NCBI RefSeq assembly: GCF_036588685.1
Contig: NC_086380.1
Location: forward strand, 49,030,544 to 49,094,543
Direction: 5' to 3'
DNA: 64,000 nucleotides
Source of the DNA: Mytilus trossulus
Taxonomy: Eukaryota > Mollusca > Bivalvia > Mytilida > Mytilidae
Part shown: positions 46,409 through 56,952 of the stretch, piece by piece
Numbering within the stretch: position 1 is the stretch's first letter
Layout of the letters: every line of letters starts with the position of its first letter
Position numbers and translations under genes: made by a program
Notes under the pieces: generated by a model
Told to the model about the DNA's origin: nothing
The model's input: only the letters and a program-made list of their open reading frames with translations
Databases searched by the model: none

Positions 46409-47612
46409 GGTATCGGGACCGTTCGCCCTAGCAAGGACTTATATAGAAGGATTCGAATCTCATAATTTTTGGAAAATATGTAGAGAATCGTTGGATTTGA
46501 ACATATCTTCTATACATTTTTAAATTGCTTATATTTAATCTTAAACCTTATTGATTACCATGAAAATTCTTCTGTACATGTAAAAAACATTAAAACTTCA
46601 GACTTAATAAATTTCATCAAAATCAATCAAGAACCTTTTATGTTTTAGCTGAACAGTTGAACTACATTTTATTGTGTTTTTCACCCAAAATGTAGAATAA
46701 TGCCCCAAAAATAATTACCCTCCTTTCTTAAATAATTCAAATTACATGAAGGACATGAACATTATTAACCAAATTAACTCTATCAATGTAGGAATCATTT
46801 AAGTTTAAGAAAACCTTTATTTCATTAAAATCCATCAACAACTTTAAAAGTTTTCAGGTGTACAGTGTGGTTTCTCCAATGATTCTCTACATATTATTTA
46901 TCGCAACAAGGATTGTGAAGAAGTTACCTATCCCTCTATATACGTCCCTGGCCCTAGTAACATGTTCGCCCTGGGTCCGTTTGCCCTGAGTTCGTTCGCC
47001 CTTAGAGTCCGTTCGCCCTACTAAAAATATTTATATTCAGGCATTGAAGTTGAATAAACTTAATTAATCAGATATATTTCTATGGTATATATTCTTGAAA
47101 TTTATGGAAACATGGAAATATCTAAAAGTTTATGGCTAGTTAAGGATCATTAATTTATTGTTTTATGACAAAATAATTCGGATCACTGCTTATTGTGATA
47201 CCTGTCTTTTGATGGATTAATAATATTATAAAAACAAAATTTGTTTTGATAATATATTCAGCTTGAAATTAATTTAAAAAAAATGTACGAACTGTAAAAC
47301 AGATTTACAAGTTCATTCATTATAATACTCTGAGACTAGTCTCAGTTATACTGCATACATTAGTGAATGACTGAATACAATTATTTTGTTAACAAATATC
47401 AATAAAGATAAATTCATTGTATTCCAGTATTCTACTGCAATCAAAGGGAAAATGATGAAATTGATTGCGGCAATATAAATATTCGGTGAATTTTTCAACA
47501 AACTTCAACATATTTTGTTCAAATACTTAAAATTATGCCACTAGACAACAATTAGAAAAAAATAATAATCAGGGCGAATGGACCCTGGGCGAACGTGAAT
47601 CAGGGCGTACGG
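46409..47612. mobile_element. 1.2-kb TIR element with 9-bp target duplication
   Basis: GAACACAGG lies at 46400-46408 and 47613-47621. The left end GGTATCGGGACCGTTCGCCC and the right end reversed (GAATCCGGGTCCGTACGCCC) align over about 20 bp. The word gttcgccct also recurs near 46965-47020 and reversed near 47575-47590. No ORF. The target size suggests a Mutator/Merlin-like origin (inference). Confidence 0.65.
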
Positions 47613-48205
47613 ACCCGGATTCGAACACAGGTACGTGTGAACAGGATACCCGTTGGGTGCCCCTGAGTGGGAATATCCCGAATTACCCCATGTAGTTTAA
47701 TTTTGATTTATTTTTTATTAAACGTTTAAATTTAAATTGTTTTCACTGGGAATATTATATGTCGAAGTTACCGATAAACAGCATTTGAGATTTTTGCCAG
47801 TCGACTGATATGTATATAGAGACAAAGAACAATTATGGGCCCAGTTTTCAAGTTGTTCAAAATTGGGGTGCAAAATTTCACTTTTTTTTATTTCAACAAA
47901 AATTGAATGTATGGGGTTCTTTGGTATGCTCAATCTAACCATGTATTTAGATTTTTGAATTTTGACTTTGTTATCAAATTGGTCCACATTGAGGTCAAAA
48001 TTAAGGGTGGAAAATTAAACTTTGTTTGATTTTATCAAAGATTGAATACACTAGTTCAGGGAAACAATGCGCATGTGCAAGATCGATCGGGATTTTGCGT
48101 TATCGACTAATTAGATATGAGATTTGACGAACTGGGGGCATTATCTCAGATCGGCATCGTTATTACTGTAGTCAGATTAATGAATACTTTATTTCAAGAA
48201 GTATT

Positions 48206-48895
48206 TATAGATTATTACATGGCATTTTCCATATGGCCCTGGTATCAGCCCTAGACTCCCATATCAAGCCAGAGGGCTTTAGCCCGAGGGCTTGACATGC
48301 TTGATATTGGTCGTGGGCTGATACCACGGACCATATGAAAAATGACATGTAATAATCTATTTATCACATATTTTTCACCAACTTGTTTACAAACAGTCTT
48401 TGATTGACAGGTTACCGGAAGTTAAACTCGGGGGCTTGATATGGATTTCGAGGGCTGATATCGATATCGGCCCCGAGGGCTGATAACCAACCTTGACTTC
48501 CGCCTATTATTGGCATGCAAAAACGTACATATCAGTACAAAATATGTGATAATTATAGTTTATTACATGGCATTTTCCATATGGCCCTGGTATCAGCCCT
48601 AGACTCCCATATCAAGCCAGAGGGCTTTAGCCCGAGGGCTTGATATGGGTCGTGGGCTGATACCACGGACCATATGAAAAATGACATGTAATAATCTATT
48701 TATCACATATTTTTCACCAACTTGTTTACAAATAGTCTTTGATTGACAGGTTACCGGAAGTTAAACTCGGGGGCTTGATATGGATTTCGAGGGCTGATAT
48801 CGATATCAGCCCCGAGGGCTGATAACCAACCTTGACTTCCGCCTATTATTGGCATGCAAAAACGTACATATCAGTACAAAATATGTGATAAATAC
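48206..48895 (+). repeat. Two near-identical ~345-bp direct repeats
   Basis: Copies at about 48206-48553 and 48554-48895 differ by a short insertion (gacatgcttgatattgg versus gatatggg) and a few bases. Each holds an inverted pair (ttacatggcattttccatatgg and ccatatgaaaaatgacatgtaa) and several gagggctgata words. Confidence 0.9.
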
Positions 48896-48899
48896 ATGT

Positions 48900-50200
48900 A
48901 TGCTATGGGAAACGAAAATATATACAATATATGACAAACAAAAGACAGCAGAGAACAGAAGTTACATAGTAGACAATAATATTGTAACACTATATGTGAT
49001 CTAATTTTCCAAGCTGCATTTGAATAGTTGCATAGTATATTTCAAAACCAAACACTAGTTTAAATATATAGTTTGTCATATTTTTCTAAAGCTGAAGATT
49101 ACCATGACATATTAAAACAGAATGTTTTGACCGTAATGTTAATCATTGTTAATTAATCTTGAATACAAAAGGAACGTTTGATGTCACCTGACTTAAAGTG
49201 TTACCTTCACGCAAAAATGGACAAATTCATGCTGTGATGTTCACTTTGCAGATCGTCTATATATTCAAGAAGGTACGGGTGCTATATCTTAGGCACTGAT
49301 CTCATATAAATAAAAGTCAATTAACACCTAGGGCATATATGGTATCATAAAGTTTTACCTTAAACTATTAATCTCACCAGGCGACAGTTAGCCTATGATA
49401 CAATTACTATACCCTTTTTATTTTGACATATTGTAAAGCATATATAATATTGTATACAGAATATCTAATTAACTTCATATAGATTTAATAAGATCTTAAA
49501 CAGAATAAAATATAATTTATATATTTTGTTCTTTTTCAGAAAGTAGATTTTCACACATATCTGTCATTTGTCTGTATATATAGTTTGGCATTTGATTACA
49601 TACTTTTAATGAACAGTTCTGTTATTTTACTGATTTTTGTGTCAGAAAATTCACGTTAATAGGTAGAATGAAACTAAATGTGAAAAAGCCCCCCCCCCCC
49701 CCCCCTTAAGACAATTTTTTTTTTATTGTCGCCATGTAGAAAACAAGGAGGTCTTTAAGATTTATGAGTGAAATAACTGCCTACTTGGATCTATTGACAT
49801 ACATCCTTCTTTCTGACAAGTTTGGCGAAACCGATACTTGGCGATCCTAGATTCCGTCGTCAGTATTAACGCCGACTATTTCAGCATAAAGAATCAGTCT
49901 GTGGTTAAAGTTGTGTGTTACATCAAAGTCGTTGTCAAACATAATGAAATTTCAGGAAATTTTGACAGAAGCTTCTTTATGTCCAAAATACAGTTTCCAG
50001 GGTAAAAGTTTGCAAATAATTATTTTCATTTTCCCGTATTTTACTACTAGTATTAGATGGACTTCGTTTTTTGGCGAGCGTCCTAATAAACATCGAATAT
50101 TGATGTGTGCCATACATGATCAATATGACTTTGCCCCCAGTTCATCCAAATCTCGCATATTCTCGCATGAATTTTATTTAAACGCTTGACCCACTTAGAA
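48900..50200. other. Interior of the TA-target element, nothing recognised
   Basis: Non-coding apart from small incidental frames; includes a C18 tract near 49688. Confidence 0.4.
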
Positions 50201-50303
50201 TTCTAGGTCGCGATCAAGCTTTCCCTGAACTAGTGTATTCTTGGAATTCTTTGATTTGCTGAATCAATCCATGGCCACATACATTTTATTTAGATTTTGG
50301 ATA

Positions 50304-51430
50304 GGCACTGGCTACGGTTACATGGAAATGTAACAATAATAAAAATATTATTGTTACATTGGAGACTAATTGCCGGAATGCAAAGTTGGGTAAGGAACTG
50401 ATTAACATGATTAATTACGAATGTAACAATAATTATTGAGGCTACAGTTACATTGAGTTATTGTTACATGAAAAACAGAAATGTATGCTAGATTTATTAA
50501 AAACTTAAATCTTCTATAGTTTTGTTGCTTAATTCTTTCATATGTACTAAATTTATAATACTTGTTATAATGATAAATAATAAATATCATTATTCAACAA
50601 ATGGTGTTAAAATAGTTTTATGCATTAATGGTTTTGATGTTCTTAAAGATATATACAACTTCAGATAAGTAGTGCCAAAGGCGAAAAATATAGTTCATGA
50701 TGGTTTGTTGTTGAGAACTCGGGCTGAGAAAAGTGTGCCCTTCTAAGTATTTAACTGCACAGCTACTTTTATAACTACTAATTTAGTATTGGGTAAAAAC
50801 ATTAAAACTTAGGATGCGTTTGAAACGAAACTGAAACAATATCAAGACACAAACCTATAACTTCATATATATACAAAAAAAATGATAAATCAAAAGCAAA
50901 GTTCGCTAACTGTGAACTTAAATACTATGAACTTCTGTATTCATGTTACGATGATGTATCCATCCTCAAACTCGTCCATGGAGGACGTAATTTCGTTTCA
51001 AAATCAGATGGAGCTCACCCAAACCAAAGGTAATTTCCCCTTTTTTAACCCATATAAATATATACGAATATTGCTTGGAGTTGTTTCATAAAAAATTTGT
51101 CAGACTTGAACATGCTCCAAAAACCACTTACTGGATATGTAGACCTGTCATTGAAAATAAAAAGAATTCAAGAAATTGTATGTTATTATTGTATATATTG
51201 TATATAAAATAAATATCTAACTTTTATTATCATTAGTACATATTACTAGTCCCATCGTACATTGCTGTTTTTCATGTAACAATAACGCCATGTAACCGTA
51301 GCCTCAATAATTATTGTTACATTCGTAATTAAACAGTTCCTTACCCAACTTTGCATTCCGGCAATTAGTCTCCAATGTAACAATAATATTTTTATTATTG
51401 TTACATTTCCATGTAACAGTAGCCAGTGCC
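50304..51430. mobile_element. 1.13-kb long-TIR element with 9-bp duplication (MULE-like)
   Basis: TIRs of roughly 170 bp (50304-50480 and about 51255-51430) start GGCACTGGCTAC and contain the inner palindrome atgtaacaataat/attattgttacat. TTTTGGATA is duplicated at 50295-50303 and 51431-51439. Long TIRs plus 9 bp fit Mutator-like MITEs; the class is inferred. No transposase inside. Confidence 0.8.
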
Positions 51431-51955
51431 TTTTGGATATTTGACCATAATGGGTAAAAAAAAATTAATTTCATTAGAGCACATGCATTTATTTTGTGTC
51501 AGAAACCTATATGCTGTGTCAACTTTTTAATCACAATCTAAATTCAGAACTGTATCAAATTTGAATGCTGTCTCCATACTTGCTCCAACTGTTCAGGGTT
51601 CGACCTCTTCAGTCGATTAAATCTGTGCCCTGGGGAGCATCTGGATTTTGAATCATAAATTCATTATACATTTTGTAGTTTGTACCCAAATTCTCTAGTA
51701 AACATTTAGACCCTTATATATAGAGAGAGAAACGTCAGAGGCTTAAGGACAAGACCCTGTGTTGACCCCCTCTAGTTCCTTCCCTCTCATTTTCTTAAAT
51801 CCTTCGTTTAACAATGTGTATCAGTTATTTGTGTGCTGTTTTATCTATTTATACTACAAATAGTCATTTACTAGTTCTGTTTATGTCCTTAATACAGCAA
51901 ACATTTGAACATGTTGAAGCTATAGTTTGTGCCATGTCAATTTCATGATGGCGCC

Positions 51956-52948
51956 CAGGGGCGGATCCAGGATTCAGTTAGGGGGGGCGCAAAGTTTTGT
52001 TTTTTTTGGAGGTTTTTCTAGGTAAAACTATTGAAATATTTTTCTAAAGGGGTGAAATGTAGATATTTCGAACTACGAACTATTGTGTGGTAAAATTAGC
52101 GAGAAATTAAAGTTTCAAGCTGAAACCTCATTAATCCACACCTGACAACAATTTACAGATAGACGGGCGGACAGACGGACGCAAAGTGAGACGAGACAGA
52201 TCACAATTGCTCACCTGACCAATATATTTTCAAACGAAAATTTCTACTTTTACCAGTGACTTTTAATTGTCCTTTCATACTATCTGTTTTTTACTTTTTG
52301 ATTTTTCGGAGGTCGTGCGACTGCCAGACTTCACTGTGTTCGCCACAAACAACTAAAATCAGAATGAGATGCATTTACGCAGTTATATTTATTTTCTTGG
52401 GATCCCAAGCATACAGTAATACAGTACAGAATTCGGCTAAATATTTAGGTTGCAAGTGAGATATAAATAATATAGTAACAGAGAAACAAATTAATAAACT
52501 AACCTTTCGCTTGAAACAGTATTTCTATCTTTCATTACAGATAATATAAAAGAATCTCACTGTTTTCTTGACCGTGTCATGATGAAATTGTGAAAGTGAG
52601 TAAGCGATGTTTTGAAACTTCGATTATCAAACAAATTGATTATAAAAACCGCAAATACAATGTAACATTTGTTTTTACTTTAACTGCTCATAACCTATTA
52701 TATTTGTCATCAAACGCAGCTCCGCGTTTGACACCTTCCTTTCAAGTTATGTATAGAACTTTAATAAAGCGTAGGTCAGTTGATTAGTAATCACATTGAT
52801 TCTGTTAAACTGACTGTTTTATATACTTTGAATGTTAAAAAAGATTGAATGGACTCTTCTGATACTTAAATATGTTGAAGTCAACCCATGCTTTGCAAAT
52901 TTTAGGGGGGGCGCACGCCCGCCACGCCCCCGCCTAAATCCGCCCCTG
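51956..52948. mobile_element. hAT-like non-autonomous element, 993 bp, 5-bp duplication
   Basis: Left end CAGGGGCGGATCCAGG; right end reversed CAGGGGCGGATTTAGG. GCGCC lies at 51951-51955 and 52949-52953. Both ends continue into aggggggggcgca-like G tracts. Small internal frames have no recognised domain. Confidence 0.78.
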
Positions 52949-53149
52949 GCGCCAATCACTTTAATTTAATTGGTCTTCTATCTTATACATGATATATTTG
53001 CATCAGAACTATTTTGGTCTCAAATCAAAGAAAAAATCTAGAATCTGCTTGAATTTTGGTTTATGAGTGCTGGTGATTCAATTTTAGCTATGATTATGAA
53101 TATTACTGACCCAAAAAGGGGGGGAGGTATTTTTTTTTAATTATTTTGG

Positions 53150-53410
53150 GGTGGTTAGGTAGGGGGGTCAATTTGCAACAGCATAGTGTATTGCACAAAA
53201 TCCAAAAGAAATGAATATAAATTCAAATCACATAACCAATTCAAGTTCTTTGACTACAGTTATTCTGTGGAAGAAACCTATGGTGTTTCACATATTTAAT
53301 TACAATCCAAATTCAGACAAGTATCAAGTGCGAATATTGTGTCCATTTTTGCCCCAACTGTTCAGGGTTGGACATCTGCGGTCATTTCCAGCTGTGCTTG
53401 TCGAAGAAAA
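53150..53410 (+). repeat. Family B 3' module, diverged
   Basis: gtcaatttgcaacagcatag, caagttctttgactacag, ccaaattcagacaagtatc and gccccaactgttcagggttgg in family order. Confidence 0.65.
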
Positions 53411-54078
53411 TTATTGTAAAATTTGGTACAAAAGACCACTTTCGAGTTCATCTGTCACTGGAAAAAACTCGTCAATTAAATGCTCCTTTATGACGTCATT
53501 TACCAGATAGTGGGGGTCACCTGTATCCCTGCACTATTTACGTTCATCAAGCGTCTTAATGATTGTCATTGTGCAGGATAAACTAGAAATAATGGTTGTT
53601 CTGTAGCTAGCTGACAATTCCCGATCGACAGCAATGCTGATGGTCAATTTTGAGAATTCAATTTGATGAATAATATGACAATATAGAATTATAGTTTCCA
53701 ACCACTCGCTCAACATTAGAATGGAAGTGATGACGCCCCTAAACTCATAAATTACGTTCACTCAAACCGGAGTTTTTGACAGAAATCCATAGAACTCGAA
53801 AGTTGTCTATTTATGAGACATCAATACACAACTCTTGTTTGAAATCTTTGAAAAAAAAGTGGTGCTTCTACTTGTGCAAATTGAGGTGTTTTTTTGGTTT
53901 TTTTTATAATTTTTATTATTTACAACTTCCAATTTACAACATAATATACACAAATATAATAGCAATATATAATATATAAATCTATAGATATTATCTAATC
54001 AATACAACTGTCTATTAGGAAGCAATTTTTTTTTTTTTAAATACAAATGTAAGATAAAGAGTAAAGCAGTTTGAACAC

Positions 54079-54080
<2 letters not shown>
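53411..54080. other. No feature recognised
   Basis: Non-coding, T/A rich; no repeat matched elsewhere in the window. Confidence 0.4.

Positions 54081-54143
<63 letters not shown>
54081..54143. repeat. (GA)n microsatellite
   Basis: About 31 uninterrupted ga units, some 80 bp beyond the 3' end of the LINE coding remnant. Confidence 0.95.
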
Positions 54144-54146
<3 letters not shown>

Positions 54147-54226
54147 CTATTTTAGTATAGTAAATACAGCATTTTCATTAATAACATGTATAATATTTAA
54201 TGTAAAGTATATATACATTTTTGTAC

Positions 54227-55480
54227 TTAACTTAGTAATATATCAAAAACATTCCATTCTCTGAGAAACTGATGTTCACATTTGTTTTTCATAGCAATAT
54301 TTTTGTCCATTGCATACACATATTTCATCTTTTCTTTTACTGAGTTTAATGTTAGTTTTTTTTTTAAAACATCTGGAATTATGAATATATTGCTTTATGG
54401 TAAGAAAAAGAGTATTTTCTGCATTGCCTTTTGATATTTTTGCAGTGTTACCAAACAAAAAAACTTCTTTTGTAAAAAGTACACTAATTACATTGGTCAG
54501 ATACCAATTTTCAATCTGTATGTTCACATTCCCAAAATAAATGTTCTAATGTTTCAATTTCTAAATTACAAAAAGTACAATTTGGATTATCATAAATCTT
54601 AATTTTATAAAGAAATTTGTTTGTAGCTAAGATTCGATGATTGAATCTATACTGTAGCCACTGTAACTTAGTATTATTTGTGACAACAAATGGCAGTTCA
54701 TAATTTTTTTTCCAGTGATTTTGATCAAAGCCAAAAATTTCAGTCCATCTTAACTGACTAGTGGGAACACTTCCATTTTTATTTAAAACAATATACATAT
54801 CTTTAGATCCTTTTAAACTTTTAACTAGCCTTTTAATAGCAGATGGAATTAAAGGTAGTTCTACATGTTCTAATTTGTGATTTTTTTCCCACAAATGATT
54901 TTGATGCTTGATGTATAGCAGATATAATACTATTATATCTCATGAAATTCACATTTATCTGATACATTTCTTCTATTTTTTGATGAGAGAAAAAGGTCCC
55001 ATCTTCATTTACAATATCATTTATAAATCTTATACCATTTTCAAACCAATCTTTTTAAAAAATAGGTTTATTTGCTACCTTTATATTATTGTTAAGCCAG
55101 ATTGGACTAGCAAGAAAGCATTCCCAACTGTCATATTCTTCTTTTTCTCGAAGAAGTTGCCATACTTTCAGAACATCTTGCCAAAATTTATTTTTGATAT
55201 GTTGTTGTAATTTTTGGATATAAACACTTCCACAACCATAAAATTTTTCTACATGAACATTTGAAAAAAAAACATTCTGCCATTTGTTGTCTGTTTTAAA
55301 TAATCTCCTTATCCATGTACACTTCAGTGCTAAAATAAATGCACTAAGATTTATAATTTTGAGTCCACCATCTTCAATATCATTTTGTAAAACATCTCTT
55401 TTAATTCTATCAATTGGTGAACTCCATATAAAATTGTACATAAGTTGAATAACATTGTACATAAGTTGAATAACATCAAA
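54227..55480 (-). pseudogene. 5'-truncated LINE: end of reverse transcriptase ORF with zf-RVT domain
   Basis: The minus strand encodes the C-terminal part of a LINE ORF2. Around 55450-55330 it reads NFIWSSPIDRIKRDVLQ and EDGGLKIINL, the post-RT segment typical of L1/Tx1-like LINEs; near 54580-54510 is CTFCNLEIETLEHLFWECEH, the zinc-binding zf-RVT motif; the frame ends FLREWNVFDILLS and TAA at 54227-54229. There is at least one frameshift near 55060-54900, one next to the zf motif, and one in a T/A run near 54358. The endonuclease and RT core are absent: the copy stops near 55480 beside a duplicated 21-bp tract. The clade assignment is inference. Confidence 0.8.
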
Positions 55481-55526
55481 TTGAGGTGGTTACTTAACGC
55501 TCATGGTAGATGGGCTTTTGATGAGG

Positions 55527-55650
55527 GTTCAACAATGAGCAAAGCCCATACCACATATGATAGTCAGCTTTAAAAGTCCCTAAAATGACAATGAAAAACA
55601 ATGCAGACAAGAAAACTAACAGACTGATTTATGTACAAAAATTTAGCGGA
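55527..55650 (+). repeat. Family C middle fragment
   Basis: gttcaacaatgagcaaagcc, gtcagctttaaaagtccc and atgtacaaaaatttagcgg. Confidence 0.65.
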
Positions 55651-55654
55651 AAAC

Positions 55655-56265
55655 AAATATATTATATTACGGATTACAAATGTGTTGAGGTTTGTGATTG
55701 GATAACAACACAGATATGTCAGTATATATTCAGGAAACTGCCGTGGTATATACAACATTTTTATCCCCAATTGGAACCTCAAAAACGTCATCATAACACT
55801 GGTTACTATGTGACGTAGTAAAAAGCTATCAGACTGTCAGAGGCTCACAGAGTGAAAATAATGACGTGCTTTAGTCAATAATACATTTTTGATACAAAAT
55901 CACGCAATTAACGCTTTTAATACTTAATTTTAATGTTAAAAGTGTTATTATAATTTATTACATTCATGATAAAATTATGTTCACAGTAAATAAGAAAATC
56001 CTTCACGTATGCTGAACATATCAGGTTGGGTTTTTCAACTTATATAATATATATGTGTTGTCAACAAAAACCTGCACTGGAAAATAACATTAAGTCAGGG
56101 GTAATCTGTAATATATGTGTAATTCAGGTCTCAGAAAGGGTATATACTGTGACATTCCCGGCTTAGAGCTTATATCCCCTTCGCCTTCAGCTCAGGGGAC
56201 AATAACTCTTAAGACGGGAATATCACAGTATATACCCTGTCTGAGACCTGAATAACATATAATAT
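55655..56265. other. No gene recognised; short inverted pair
   Basis: caggtctcagaaagggtatatactgtgac (56126 on) and tcacagtatataccctgtctgagacctg (56223 on) are inverted around a 60-bp centre, indicating a small fold-back repeat; otherwise nothing. Confidence 0.5.
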
Positions 56266-56360
56266 GTAACACATATAAACAAACGACAACCACTGAATAA
56301 CAGGCTATTTACTTAGGACAGGCTCATACAATGTACATACAAAATGGGGCGTGATAAGTG
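56266..56360 (+). repeat. Family C 3' fragment
   Basis: aacaaacgacaaccactg, cttaggacaggctcatac and aaaatggggcgtg in order. Confidence 0.6.
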
Positions 56361-56483
56361 TCATTTGTTTCCAGTAGAAATACATATTCTTAGAACTACA
56401 AGTTGTTGGCTGGATCTTAAAATTTGTTTCAGGTTTCTTAATTATTTATGACTGCTAATATTTAAGTTGGTGATAATAAATAA

Positions 56484-56585
56484 AATTGAGAATGGAAATG
56501 GGGAATGTGTCAAAGAGACAACAACCATAACAAAAAATAAAAAACAACAGCAGAAGGTCACCAACAGGTCATACATACAAGATGT
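56484..56585 (-). repeat. Family H fragment, minus orientation
   Basis: attgagaatggaaatgggg, gtgtcaaagagacaacaacc and agaaggtcaccaacagg, the reverse complement of 18405-18575. Confidence 0.65.
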
Positions 56586-56952
56586 AATTGATATAAATTA
56601 CTTGCATATATATACGTTAATTTGTAGGAATTTTATTTTCTTGTTTTAATTAACAGGTCTGAATTATCTCCCCTTAGCCTCCTTGAACATTAATACAAGT
56701 AATGTTTTTAGAACCTTTGAAATTCTCAATTTTCAAGAGGTCAAATTATGCCACATACATCATGTACATATTTAATGGTTCACTTGAGAGCAATTTAGTG
56801 CTGACACAATTTAAAAAAAAGAATATAAACAATTATTCCTCAAAGTTTCATGCAAATTGGTTACAACATTTTTGAGTTTATGTCCAACATGTTGAGGACA
56901 GACGGATGGACAGACAGACTTAATAAAGTTTGAAATTTTTTATGAGAAATGC

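Larger units (their letters stand above)
48049..50235. mobile_element. 2.19-kb TA-target element in family B
   Basis: 16-bp perfect TIRs CACTAGTTCAGGGAAA (48049-48064 and, inverted, 50220-50235), TA outside both (48047-48048, 50236-50237). Subterminal gaactgggggca (5') and tgcccccagttc (3') are also inverted. No transposase ORF, so a non-autonomous Tc1/mariner-type element (inference). It contains the direct duplication at 48.2-48.9 kb. Confidence 0.75.
47824..51655 (+). repeat. Family B copy interrupted by two transposons
   Basis: Family segments 47824-48048, 50236-50303 and 51431-51655 read continuously in the order of 59870-60272 (ttcttggaattctttgat, ttagattttggata, tttgaccataatgggta, then tgtgtcagaaacctat and ggggagcatctgg) once the two insertions are removed. 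Confidence 0.8.

Noticed and set aside
49688-49706. Long C tract (also G/C tracts at 4022, 37927 and 39925) as a regulatory or G-quadruplex signal
   Set aside because: Single homopolymer runs at repeat edges, prone to assembly error; no further pattern to support a function.
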